DNA of 64,000 bases from NCBI RefSeq assembly GCF_039544205.1, contig NZ_BAABLF010000001.1, forward strand, positions 62,001 through 126,000. Direction: 5' to 3'. The position numbers were made by a program, and so were the translations under genes. This DNA comes from Ferrimonas gelatinilytica (GTDB taxonomy: Bacteria; Pseudomonadota; Gammaproteobacteria; Enterobacterales; Shewanellaceae). Numbering within the stretch: position 1 is the first letter of the stretch; every line of letters starts with the position of its first letter. The notes beneath the pieces are model-generated. The model saw nothing but the letters and a program-made list of their open reading frames with translations. It did not search any database and was not told the origin of the DNA. Below are positions 53,104 to 61,769 of this stretch, one piece after another.

Positions 53104-53145
53104 ACCTAACAGTGTGTTTATTGCGCCTACAGGCACCTTTGCAGG
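53104..53145 (-). other. Core site and hairpin at the head of the cassette cluster
   Basis: On the minus strand a TTGCGCCT/AGGCGCAA hairpin is followed by AATAAACACACTGTTAGGTGC. GTTAGGT fits the GTTRRRY core. This may be the remaining end of an attI or of an earlier attC; its left half is not obvious. Confidence 0.45.
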
Positions 53146-53544
53146 CGCAATAACTCCAGCGAAAGTTCGCTCAACGTACCAAGCGATCCCCATTCAATCA
53201 ATCTCTTAGATGTCATTTTCGACTGTCCTTTGGGTGAAACAGAGCGGTCATCCGGTGAAAGTTCGCCAACGCCACGAGTGACCGCTTTTGGCGCTAAAGC
53301 GGCCATGCTCTGACCTCTCATCGCTTTGCTGGAGGTGGGGTTGAACAAGGTTGAGGGCCATGGATGGCCGGAGAGGGCGCAGTGGAGGATGGGTGAGGTG
53401 CGCAGCGCCCCTTTCCCTGCCGTCGCCAGCGCCGCAAACCGCCGTGCGCCAGCACACTAACCCCGGTTCAGGCCGCCGCGCCAGCGGCCCACCAAACAAT
53501 GATGCTGCAACTCCAGGGGGAGATCAAGAGGGGCAACGCCCCGC
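53146..53544. other. Noncoding right flank of the cassette island
   Basis: A 73-codon frame on the minus strand (53127-53348) crosses this stretch but has no family, start signal or end support. The right part carries the inverted GC-rich repeat. Confidence 0.4.
53395..53515 (-). repeat. GC-rich repeat cluster, right inverted copy
   Basis: Read on the minus strand it has GGTGGGCCGCTGGCGCGGCGG then TTAGTGTGCTGGCGCACGGC, the same order of motifs as the left cluster. Confidence 0.75.
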
Positions 53545-53955
53545 TTACTGCCCGTCCTCGCGGTAACGCTCAGGATCAAACTCACTGACATAAATAAGCC
53601 GGCTTAGGCATTGGGGATCCGTCGGCGGCTTACAGATCAACGCCGCTGGCGCTACCGGCGCAGCGCTGGAGGAGGCGTCCGGCGTTGTGTCCGGCAGGAA
53701 GAACAAGATCGACAGGAAGGAGAAGGTTAAGGAGAAGGGGATGTGGGTCAGGGCATAGCCCAGATGCTCACTTTTCGTCATCGAGTGGTCGAAGATCGCC
53801 ACATAGATATGGATCAGCACGGTAGCCGCCACCGGCAGGGTAAAGAGCAGCAGCAGGCTGCCGGAGTACTCGATGCCGATAAAGTGCAGCAGGATCGCCG
53901 CGAAGATGTGCACCATGGAGATCAGCGGCGGCAAGGCCAAAAGCAGTTTTAACAT
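53545..53955 (-). CDS. Hypothetical three-helix membrane protein
   Basis: A 136-aa protein with three hydrophobic segments in the first 90 residues (LLLALPPLISMVHIFAAILL, GSLLLLFTLPVAATVLIHIYVAIF and SLTFSFLSILFFL) and a proline- and alanine-rich tail with two cysteines. No family recognised. It follows radA on the same strand after about 85 bp and has chromosomal base composition. Confidence 0.65.
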   Translation of the reverse strand: MLKLLLALPPLISMVHIFAAILLHFIGIEYSGSLLLLFTLPVAATVLIHIYVAIFDHSMTKSEHLGYALTHIPFSLTFSFLSILFFLPDTTPDASSSAAPVAPAALICKPPTDPQCLSRLIYVSEFDPERYREDGQ

Positions 53956-54040
53956 AGGGTTGGACTCATAGGATCAGTAAAAGCGGTGGACGGCCAGGCT
54001 TGGTGACCGCCCACGGGCTCCCGCCAGCGTGGGGCGGCGG

Positions 54041-55408
54041 TTAAATCGCCTCCAGCGCCTCCGACAGCTTGCCCACGGCAATCACCTCCAGCCCCTCGAT
54101 AGGTTGGCGTGGCAGGTTGCCCTTAGGCACGATGGCCCGTTTAAAGCCGTGCTTGGCGGCCTCGGAGAGGCGCTCCTGGCCGTTGGTCACCGGGCGGATC
54201 TCCCCGGAAAGCCCCACTTCGCCAAACACCACCAACTCCCGCGCCAGCACTGAATCGCGGAAACTGGAGACCATCGCCAGCAGCAGGGCCAGATCGGCGC
54301 CGGTCTCCGCCACCTTGACCCCGCCCACCACGTTGGCAAAGACGTCCTGGTCCGACATCAGCATGCCGCCGTGACGGTGCAGTACCGCCAGCAGCATCGC
54401 CAGCCGGTTCTGCTCCAGCCCCACCGCCACCCGGCGTGGGTTGGCCAGCTGGCTGTGGTCCACCAGCGCCTGCAGCTCCACCAGCAGCGGTCGGGTTCCC
54501 TCCCAGACCACCATCACCACGGAGCCCGGCGCCTGCTCCTCCCCGCGGGAGAGGAAGATCGCCGATGGGTTGGCCACCTCCTTGAGTCCGGTGCCGGTCA
54601 TGGCAAACACCCCGAGCTCGTTGACCGCGCCAAAGCGGTTCTTATGGCTGCGCATGGTGCGGAAGCGGGAGTCCCCCATGGAATCGAGCAGCACCGAGCA
54701 GTCGATGCAATGCTCCAGCACCTTGGGGCCGGCCAGGGTGCCATCCTTGGTGACGTGACCCACCATGAAGATCGCCACGTTGTGCTGCTTGGCGAAACGG
54801 GTCAGGTAGGCGGCGCTCTCCCGAACCTGGGCCACGCTGCCCGGGGCGGACTGAACATCCGCCATGTGCATCACCTGGATGGAGTCGATCACCATGATGG
54901 CGGGCTTCTCCCGCTCCGCCACCAGGCAGATCTGCTCTACTGAGGTCTCCGACAGCATCTTGAGCTTGTCCGTGGGCAAGCTCAGGCGGCTGGCCCGCAT
55001 CGCCACCTGCTGCAGCGACTCTTCGCCGGTGATGTAGAGGGCATTCATCTGCTGTGACAATCGGCACATCACCTGAAGCAGCAGGGTGGACTTACCGGCG
55101 CCGGGGTTGCCGCCGATCAGGATGGCGGCCCCGGGCACAACGCCGCCGCCGAGCACCCGGTCCAGCTCGGAGTAACCGCTGGAGAAACGGGGCATCTCCC
55201 GCAGGTCGATCTGGTCCAGGGTCTGGACCTGGCTGCCACCGGCACCGGCATACCCGCTGTAGCGGTCACTAGTGCGGGCGCTCTTGGCGCTGCCCAGGCG
55301 GACTTCGGTCAGGGTGTTCCAGGCACCGCAGGCATGGCACTGGCCCTGCCAGCGGGGGTGGTCGGCGCCACAATCGTTACAGACGTAGGCGGATTTTGCT
55401 TTTGCCAT
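54041..55408 (-). CDS. radA: DNA repair protein RadA
   Basis: A 455-aa RecA-related branch-migration ATPase. It has an N-terminal zinc finger (CNDCG-CHACG), Walker A GGNPGAGKSTLL, the RadA-specific KNRFGAVNELGVF and a C-terminal Lon-protease-like domain. It helps recombination intermediates mature. Length and motifs are normal. Confidence 0.97.
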   Translation of the reverse strand: MAKAKSAYVCNDCGADHPRWQGQCHACGAWNTLTEVRLGSAKSARTSDRYSGYAGAGGSQVQTLDQIDLREMPRFSSGYSELDRVLGGGVVPGAAILIGGNPGAGKSTLLLQVMCRLSQQMNALYITGEESLQQVAMRASRLSLPTDKLKMLSETSVEQICLVAEREKPAIMVIDSIQVMHMADVQSAPGSVAQVRESAAYLTRFAKQHNVAIFMVGHVTKDGTLAGPKVLEHCIDCSVLLDSMGDSRFRTMRSHKNRFGAVNELGVFAMTGTGLKEVANPSAIFLSRGEEQAPGSVVMVVWEGTRPLLVELQALVDHSQLANPRRVAVGLEQNRLAMLLAVLHRHGGMLMSDQDVFANVVGGVKVAETGADLALLLAMVSSFRDSVLARELVVFGEVGLSGEIRPVTNGQERLSEAAKHGFKRAIVPKGNLPRQPIEGLEVIAVGKLSEALEAI

Positions 55409-55736
55409 GAAATGAGGGCCTTGAAGTCATTAGGAGGTAAGGATGCGCGCCATTATCACAAAGTCATCACTGCGGTGACAATGGCGGGGTAGCGGGCTTC
55501 AAAGCAAGAAGCAGACGAAGATGAATAACGTCGCTGTCCCCCAAATCTGGGCTCAGTCCCCATGAAGTGTTGAAGATCACGCTAGCAATGACAGTCAATG
55601 GAACTCGATAGCCCACCAGCGCTTCGCACGCTATTAGGATCTAGGGCCTCGCTATAAGTTCCTAGAACCGAATTCCTAAGGGCCTGGCTCCGGGCGCCTG
55701 AGAGCCCCCATAACAGGAGGTGGGCCGGAGAGGGAT
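55409..55736. other. Intergenic region between radA and serB with decayed palindromes
   Basis: No gene seen. TTAGGATCTAGG and TTCCTAGAACCGAATTCCTAAG near 55632-55680 recall the palindrome at 49233 but do not pair as well. Confidence 0.45.
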
Positions 55737-56633
55737 TTAAGGACGCAACAGGGCCGGGATCGCGTCCAGCCCCAGGGTGGCCAGATGCACATCCACCTGC
55801 GCCGCCACCGCTGGCTTGGCCCGGTAACCCACCCCCAGGGCGGCACGCCCAAGCATCGGCAGGTCATTGGCCCCATCGCCCACCGCCAGCCACTGGGTCG
55901 CCGGGATCCCATGCTGTTGCCCCAGTTCAGCGAGGATCGCAGCCTTACGCCGGGCATCGACGATGGGGCCCTCAACCTGGCCCGACAGGCAGCCATCCAG
56001 CTCCGCCAGATCGTTGGCCTCAAAGTGATTCAGACCCAGCTGCCGGGCCAGAACAGCAGCGATGCGGTTGAAGCCACCGGAAGCCAGCGCCAGCACCCAC
56101 CCGTGACGCTTGAGCTGCTGACACAGGGTGGTCAATCCCGGGTTGAGCGGCAGTTCGGCGGCGATCTCGTCCATTACGTCGGCGGGGATCCCCTTGAGCA
56201 TGGCGACCCGCTGGCGCAGCGACGCCTCAAAGTCGAGGCCCCCCTGCATGGCCCGTTCGGTCACCTCGGCCACCTGGTCATACACCCCGCCACGACGGGC
56301 AATCTCATCGATGCACTCGATGGCGATGGCGGTGGAGTCCATGTCCATCAGCAGGAGGCCGGGCTGGGACAGCGACGGCGTCGAGGCCGGCACCCTCACC
56401 CAGGCCCAGCCTTCGCCGCTTGCCAGCGACAGCGCCGGGATAGCGGCCACCTCCGGCCCTTGCCAGCCCTGCCGCGTCAGCAGGCCCACCACATCCTGTA
56501 CCACCGGCGTCAGCCCCTGGGTCATGGTGGCAATCTCGGACGATGGCAAAGCGGCACTTCCCTGCCTCAGCAGCAGCAGGGTCTCCTGGGTGGGATCCCA
56601 GGGAGAAAGGGGAGATGAGGGGGAGACGGCCAT
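55737..56633 (-). CDS. serB: Phosphoserine phosphatase
   Basis: A 298-aa HAD phosphatase, last step of serine synthesis. The nucleophile motif is LLMDMDSTAIAIECIDEIA, the later motifs are ALASGGFNRIA and GDGANDLPMLGRAALGVGYRAKP. An N-terminal extension of about 85 residues is as long as in E. coli SerB. It diverges from smp with 80 bp between. Confidence 0.95.
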   Translation of the reverse strand: MAVSPSSPLSPWDPTQETLLLLRQGSAALPSSEIATMTQGLTPVVQDVVGLLTRQGWQGPEVAAIPALSLASGEGWAWVRVPASTPSLSQPGLLLMDMDSTAIAIECIDEIARRGGVYDQVAEVTERAMQGGLDFEASLRQRVAMLKGIPADVMDEIAAELPLNPGLTTLCQQLKRHGWVLALASGGFNRIAAVLARQLGLNHFEANDLAELDGCLSGQVEGPIVDARRKAAILAELGQQHGIPATQWLAVGDGANDLPMLGRAALGVGYRAKPAVAAQVDVHLATLGLDAIPALLRP

Positions 56634-56713
56634 GGCGATTCCTTTGTTTTGCTTATGCGGGGTAACCGGACCATTATAGAAAGTGGACCGTTGGAAGGAA
56701 CTTATAAAACAAG

Positions 56714-57337
56714 ATGTTATGGGAACAGCGCCTGCGATTTATCAGGTTATTCAAAATGGCCATCACCCTGGCACTCTTTGCTGCGGTGCTGATCGTCTGG
56801 CAGCAGCAGCGCCAGGCCCAACAGCAACAGCTGGATCGGGAGGCCTTAGCGCTGACACAGCAGCTACTGACCCATGCCAGCTTCAGCGCTGCCGCGGCCC
56901 TGAAGCGGGATGATGATGAGTTACTGCAGTGGGTGGTCGAGTCGCTGGTAAAGAATCCCAAGATCCTCTCCGCCTCCCTGTTTGACTACCAGGGCCACCA
57001 ACTGGGCTTTGCCCAGCGCCTGTTTCCCGAAGCGCACGCCCCGGAACCTGCCATCATCGAGCGCTCCCTCGAACGTCACCGGGTCCTGACCACCCCGGTA
57101 CTCTACCAGGATGAACCCCTGGGTTACCTTAGGATCCGGGTCAACCAACGACTCTACTTTTACCCGCTGCGCCAGATGCAAAAGGATCATTTCCGCCAAC
57201 TGGGCTTACTGCTGCTGCTCAGTGGACTGGTGGGCTGGCTGCTGGGACGAACCCTCTCGGTCAAGCGGGCCGGTTACAGTTACCGGATGCGCCGGGCGAG
57301 GCAGATCAAGCAGGCCCGAAGCCGCCAGCGTGGCTGA
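56714..57337 (+). CDS. smp: SMP/YtjB family membrane protein
   Basis: A 207-aa protein with an N-terminal helix (MAITLALFAAVLIVW), a periplasmic domain (about 35-165, HASFSAAAALKRDDDELLQWVVESLVKNP) and a second helix (LGLLLLLSGLVGWLLGRTL) before a basic cytoplasmic tail. This is the layout of SMP/YtjB/AhpA, whose gene is next to serB in E. coli. The biochemical role is not known. The ribosome site is some 14 bp upstream of the ATG, so the start is a little uncertain. Confidence 0.88.
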   Translation: MLWEQRLRFIRLFKMAITLALFAAVLIVWQQQRQAQQQQLDREALALTQQLLTHASFSAAAALKRDDDELLQWVVESLVKNPKILSASLFDYQGHQLGFAQRLFPEAHAPEPAIIERSLERHRVLTTPVLYQDEPLGYLRIRVNQRLYFYPLRQMQKDHFRQLGLLLLLSGLVGWLLGRTLSVKRAGYSYRMRRARQIKQARSRQRG

Positions 57338-57343
57338 ACCAAT

Positions 57344-57374
57344 AAAAAAGGGCGCTTCATCGAAGCGCCCTTTT
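57344..57374. terminator. Bidirectional terminator between smp and deoD
   Basis: A perfect 9-bp stem GGGCGCTTC/GAAGCGCCC with an A-run before and T-run after, serving both convergent genes. Confidence 0.9.
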
Positions 57375-57399
57375 GCCGTGGTTCTCTGTGCTGCCTGGC

Positions 57400-58104
57400 T
57401 TACAGCAGGGAGTCCAGGGTCATCACCAGCATCTCGTTGAAGGTGGTCTGGCGCTCCTCGGCACTGGTGGCTTCACCGGTACGGATATGGTCGGAGACGG
57501 TCACCACACAAAGAGCGTTGGCGCCGTATTCTGCGGCCACACCATAGAGACCGGCGGCCTCCATCTCGACGCCCAGGACACCCATCTTCTCCATCACGTC
57601 AAACATCTCCGGATCCGGGGTGTAGAACAGGTCCGCGGAAAAGACGTTACCGATGCGTACCGGGATGGACGCCTTCTCTGCCGCATCCACCACCTTGCGC
57701 AGCAGGCCGTAGTCGGCAATGGCGGCAAAGTCATTGTCTTTGAAGCGGGTGCGATTGACCTTGGAATCGGTACAGGCGCCCAAACCGATGATCACGTCAC
57801 GGACCTTAACGTCGGTGGAGATGGCGCCACAGCTGCCAACCCGGATCAGGTTCTTCACGCCGTACTCGGTGATCAGCTCCTTGGCGTAGATGGAGCAGGA
57901 GGGGATCCCCATGCCCGAGCCCATCACGGAGACACGCTTGCCCTTGTAGGTGCCGGTGAAGCCGAGCATGTTACGGACATCGGTGACCTGCTCCACATCG
58001 TCGAGGAAGGTTTCCGCAATGTATTTCGCGCGCAGTGGGTCCCCAGGGAAGAGGACGGTGTCAGCGAAAGCGCCTTCGGGCGCGTTAATGTGAGGGGTGG
58101 CCAT
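57400..58104 (-). CDS. deoD: Purine-nucleoside phosphorylase
   Basis: A 234-aa hexameric-type phosphorylase splitting purine (deoxy)nucleosides into base and sugar 1-phosphate. MATPHINAPEGAFAD is the family start (58104), with GGAG upstream; the longer frame is rejected. The RVGSCGAI phosphate-binding block, MEAAGLYG and VSDHI are present. It is the last gene of the deo operon. Confidence 0.96.
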   Translation of the reverse strand: MATPHINAPEGAFADTVLFPGDPLRAKYIAETFLDDVEQVTDVRNMLGFTGTYKGKRVSVMGSGMGIPSCSIYAKELITEYGVKNLIRVGSCGAISTDVKVRDVIIGLGACTDSKVNRTRFKDNDFAAIADYGLLRKVVDAAEKASIPVRIGNVFSADLFYTPDPEMFDVMEKMGVLGVEMEAAGLYGVAAEYGANALCVVTVSDHIRTGEATSAEERQTTFNEMLVMTLDSLL

Positions 58105-58128
58105 CAATAGACTCCAGCGTTTTATCAA

Positions 58129-59343
58129 TTACAAAAAAGAGGTGCCGTACTCCATCGGAGTCAGGCGAAAATGACTGGCCAGGCTCTGGCCAATGTCGGC
58201 AAAGGTGTCGCGCTTCCCCAGGTCCCCGGGGGTCACGCCCGGGCCGAACAGGATAACGGGCACATGCTCCCGGGTGTGATCGGTGCCGGTCCAGGTGGGA
58301 TCGCAGCCGTGATCGGCGGTGATGATGACGATGTCATCCGCCTTCAGGCGCTCCATCAATTCCGGTAAACGGGTATCAAAATACTCCAGTGCCGAGGCAT
58401 AGCCGTTGAGATCCCGGCGATGACCGTAGGAGGAGTCAAAATCCACGAAGTTGGTGAACACCAGGCTGTGGTCTTTCGCCTCGTCCACCGCCTTGAGGGT
58501 GGCATCCCACAGTGCCTCAAGGCCGGTGGCCTTCACCATGTCGGTAATGCCGCTGTGGGCATAGATATCGGCAATTTTCCCCACCGAAATCACAGAACCT
58601 CCATCCTCCGCCAGCTTGTCCAGCACCGTCGGTGCCGGCGGCTTCACCGCGTAATCTTTCCGGTTGCCGGTACGGGCAAAGTCCATGGCGCTCTGGCCGA
58701 CGAAGGGACGGGCGATGACCCGGCCAATGTTGTAAGGGGTGAGCTCCTCACGGGCGATCTGGCACAGCTCATAGAGCTTCTCCAGGCCGAAGGTCTCCTC
58801 GTGACAGGCGATCTGGAACACGCTGTCCGCGGAAGTGTAGAAGATCGGCGCCCCGGTGCGCATATGCTCCTCCCCGAGACGTTCCAGGATCACCGTACCG
58901 GACGCATGGCAGTTGCCGAGAAACTCGGTCAGCCCCGCCCGCTTAAGGATCTTATCGGTGAGCTCCTTGGGGAAGCTGTTCTGCTTGTCGGTGAAGTAGC
59001 CCCAGTCAAACAGCACAGGCACCCCCGCCATCTCCCAATGGCCACTGGGGGTGTCCTTGCCGGAGGAGAGTTCGGCGGCAAAGCCATAGGCCCCAACCAC
59101 CTCCTCCTCGAGGTTAAAGCCCGCGGGCACCTTGCCGGTGCTGCCATAGGCCAACCGGGCAAGGCCGAGTCGGGACAGGTTTGGCAGCGAAAGTGGCCCA
59201 GAGCGGCCTACTTCAGCCCCCCCTTCGGCACACACCCGAGCGATGCTTCCGAAGGTATCGGCACCCACATCACCAAACTTGTCGGCATCGGCGGTGGCGC
59301 CGACGCCGAAAGAATCCATCATCAATACAATGGCACGAGCCAT
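58129..59343 (-). CDS. deoB: Phosphopentomutase
   Basis: A 404-aa manganese enzyme of the alkaline phosphatase superfamily that interconverts (deoxy)ribose 1- and 5-phosphate. The metal-site segments MMDSFGVGATADADKFGD, TNFVDFDSSYGHRRD and ITADHGCDPTWTGTDHTREHVP are intact. It is 24 bp before deoD. Confidence 0.97.
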   Translation of the reverse strand: MARAIVLMMDSFGVGATADADKFGDVGADTFGSIARVCAEGGAEVGRSGPLSLPNLSRLGLARLAYGSTGKVPAGFNLEEEVVGAYGFAAELSSGKDTPSGHWEMAGVPVLFDWGYFTDKQNSFPKELTDKILKRAGLTEFLGNCHASGTVILERLGEEHMRTGAPIFYTSADSVFQIACHEETFGLEKLYELCQIAREELTPYNIGRVIARPFVGQSAMDFARTGNRKDYAVKPPAPTVLDKLAEDGGSVISVGKIADIYAHSGITDMVKATGLEALWDATLKAVDEAKDHSLVFTNFVDFDSSYGHRRDLNGYASALEYFDTRLPELMERLKADDIVIITADHGCDPTWTGTDHTREHVPVILFGPGVTPGDLGKRDTFADIGQSLASHFRLTPMEYGTSFL

Positions 59344-59357
59344 GCTTTACTCCTTCT

Positions 59358-60686
59358 TTAACTTCGGTTGCGGACCACCCGGTAAACCTCCGGGGTAGCC
59401 TGAGGAGCAACGTCGCTGAGGCTCACGGCCTGGCGAAGTGCCTCCGCCGCCGCCTGCCAGCTCTCTTCATCGCGGGCATGCAGCATAGCCAGTGTCGAGC
59501 CCGGCTCCATCTTCTGACCCAGGGTGCACATCTGCTCGAAGCCCACGCTGTGATCAATGGCATCGCTGGCCACCTTGCGGCCGCCGCCAAGATTCACCAC
59601 GGCCATGCCGATGCCCCGGGTATCCATCGCCGACACGAAGCCGCTGCCCTCGCTGGTGACCGGTTTCACCACCGCCGCCTTCGGCAGGTAGTGATCGTAA
59701 CGCTCAACAAAATCCTGCGGTCCGCCAAGGGCGGCCACCATGCGACCAAAACGGTCCAGGGCTTCGCCGCGCTCCAGCACCGCTTCCAGCATCGCGCGTC
59801 CCTCCTCCGGTGTCTTGGCCAGGTTACCCAGCACCAGCAACTCCGCCCCCAGGGCCAGGGTCACGGCATGGAGCCGGGGGTTTCGGTACTCGCCGTTGAG
59901 GTAGCGAACCGTTTCCCGGATCTCCACCGCATTACCGGCGCTGGACGCCAGCACCTGGTTCATGTCGGTCAGCAGTGCGGCAGTGGGCACGCCTGCGCCA
60001 TTGGCCACCTGCACGATGCTTTCGGCGAGTTCCCCGGAGGCTTCCAGCGTCGGCATGAAGGCCCCGCTGCCGGTTTTCACATCCATCACCAGGGCATCCA
60101 GGCCACAGGCCAGCTTCTTGGAGAGAATGGAGGCGGTGATCAGGGAGATGGAATCGACCGTGGCCGTAACATCCCGGGTGGCATAGAAACGCTTATCCGC
60201 CGGGGCGAGATCGCCGGTCTGGCCAATGATCGCCACACCGACCTCTTTCACCACCCGGCGGAAGGTGTCGTTGTCCGGCACGATGTTGTATCCGGGGATC
60301 GACTCAAGCTTGTCCAGAGTGCCACCGGTGTGGCCCAGACCCCGTCCGGAGATCATCGGCACATAGGCCCCGCAGGCGGCGATCATCGGCCCCAGCATCA
60401 GGGAAACGCCGTCGCCCACCCCACCGGTGGAGTGCTTATCCAGCACGGGACCATCAAAGGCCATATCGTCCCAGCTGATCACCATCCCGGAGTCCCGCAT
60501 CCCTTCGGTCAGGGCAACCCGCTCCGGCATGCTCATGTCATTGAAGTAAACCGCCATGGCAAAGGCGGCAATCTGCCCTTCACTGATCTCGCCGGTGGCG
60601 ATCCCCTGACAGAAAAAGTGGATCTCTTCCGCAGTCAGCGGCTGATTATCGCGCTTCTTGCGAATGATCTCTTGGGGTAAAAACAT
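59358..60686 (-). CDS. deoA: Thymidine phosphorylase
   Basis: A 442-aa pyrimidine nucleoside phosphorylase. The signature is DKHSTGGVGDGVSLMLGPM, with MISGRGLGHTGGTLDKLESIPG and VMDVKTGSGAFMP. The length is as in E. coli. It lies between deoC and deoB. Confidence 0.97.
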   Translation of the reverse strand: MFLPQEIIRKKRDNQPLTAEEIHFFCQGIATGEISEGQIAAFAMAVYFNDMSMPERVALTEGMRDSGMVISWDDMAFDGPVLDKHSTGGVGDGVSLMLGPMIAACGAYVPMISGRGLGHTGGTLDKLESIPGYNIVPDNDTFRRVVKEVGVAIIGQTGDLAPADKRFYATRDVTATVDSISLITASILSKKLACGLDALVMDVKTGSGAFMPTLEASGELAESIVQVANGAGVPTAALLTDMNQVLASSAGNAVEIRETVRYLNGEYRNPRLHAVTLALGAELLVLGNLAKTPEEGRAMLEAVLERGEALDRFGRMVAALGGPQDFVERYDHYLPKAAVVKPVTSEGSGFVSAMDTRGIGMAVVNLGGGRKVASDAIDHSVGFEQMCTLGQKMEPGSTLAMLHARDEESWQAAAEALRQAVSLSDVAPQATPEVYRVVRNRS

Positions 60687-60740
60687 CGCTTCCCTCCCTA
60701 TGAGGAAACGGGGCGCAAAAGCACCCCGATGAAAAGGGGA

Positions 60741-61514
60741 TCAGTAGCCCTGGCCTTCTGCCGGTGCCTCGCCATGGCCCAGGGTGGCCAACAGGCTGGC
60801 CAGCAGGCTGGAAGCGCCAAAGCGGAAGGTCCGCGGGGAAACCCAGTTTTCACCCAGAATGGAAGCGGCCAGGTCCAGGTACTCTTTGGCCTGTTCGGCG
60901 TTGCGGACGCCACCGGCCGGCTTGAAGCCAACCTTGGGATCTTTCGCCTTGATCACTTCCATCATGATGCGAGCCGATTCCAGGGTCGCATTGACGGGCA
61001 CCTTGCCAGTGGAGGTCTTAATGAAGTCGGCACCGGCGTCGATGCTCAGCTCGGACGCCTTGCGGATCAGGCTCTCCTCTTTCAGCTCACCGGTTTCGAT
61101 GATCACCTTCAGCAGCACTGTGTCTCCACAGGCGGCCTTGCAGGCCTTCACCAGGTCAAAGCCCACCTGCTCGTTACCCGCCATCAGGGCACGGTAGGGG
61201 AAGACCACATCCACCTCGTCGGCGCCGTAAGCCACGGCTGCCTTGGTCTCTGCGACGGCGATATCGATGTCATCGTTGCCGTGGGGGAAGTTGGTGACCG
61301 TGGCGATCTGAACACCCTCAGCGCCGATCTCGCGCAGGGTCTTACGAGCGATGGGGATGAAGCGGGGATAGATGCAGATGGCCGCAGTGTTCCCGGCTGG
61401 GGACTTGGCCTTATGACACAGTTCAATCACCTTCTGGTCGGTGTCATCATCGTTCAGGGTGGTGAGGTCCATCAGCGACAGAGCGCGCTGAGCTGCGGCA
61501 TTAAGATCGGTCAT
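60741..61514 (-). CDS. deoC: Deoxyribose-phosphate aldolase
   Basis: A 257-aa class I aldolase cleaving deoxyribose 5-phosphate to glyceraldehyde 3-phosphate and acetaldehyde. The Schiff-base lysine is in DFIKTSTGKV and the second lysine in GFKPAGGVR. The start MTDLNAAAQRALSLMDLTTL is the family start and has GGAG upstream; the longer frame is rejected. It is the first gene of deoCABD. Confidence 0.96.
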   Translation of the reverse strand: MTDLNAAAQRALSLMDLTTLNDDDTDQKVIELCHKAKSPAGNTAAICIYPRFIPIARKTLREIGAEGVQIATVTNFPHGNDDIDIAVAETKAAVAYGADEVDVVFPYRALMAGNEQVGFDLVKACKAACGDTVLLKVIIETGELKEESLIRKASELSIDAGADFIKTSTGKVPVNATLESARIMMEVIKAKDPKVGFKPAGGVRNAEQAKEYLDLAASILGENWVSPRTFRFGASSLLASLLATLGHGEAPAEGQGY

Positions 61515-61588
61515 GTTGATCTCCAAAAAATGGGAGTAGTAGGCAGTATAGATAAGTTCACTCGCCCGAGATCGTGACCGGGAGATGG

Positions 61589-61605
61589 CTGTGTATTGCC
61601 CACAG
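61589..61605. promoter_or_regulatory. Palindromic site upstream of deoC
   Basis: CTGTGTATTGCCCACAG has 5-bp inverted arms and lies 75 bp before deoC. It may bind a regulator such as CRP, CytR or a DeoR-type repressor, but the spacing is not the CRP consensus. Confidence 0.35.
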
Positions 61606-61727
61606 ACAAGCCCGTCACGGTAAGGCGACACGGACTTGGTTCCTTGAAGATCGAAAGGAGGAAGCTCGAAGGAGCACCAATCTTCGCGAAAAATCCTTTT
61701 CCCCGCAAAAATCGACGACAGAATAGC

Positions 61728-61753
61728 AAAAGGGCCTGCCAAATGGCAGGCCC
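61728..61753 (-). terminator. Terminator of the first tsx gene
   Basis: A perfect 9-bp stem GGGCCTGCC/GGCAGGCCC with an A-run on the plus-strand left side, just past the stop. Confidence 0.88.
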
Positions 61754-61769
61754 CTACAGCAACTTACAC

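Noticed and set aside
53127..53348. 73-codon minus-strand ORF at the head of the cassette cluster
   Set aside because: No family, no ribosome site and no attC of its own; it may be a fragment but is not supported as a gene.
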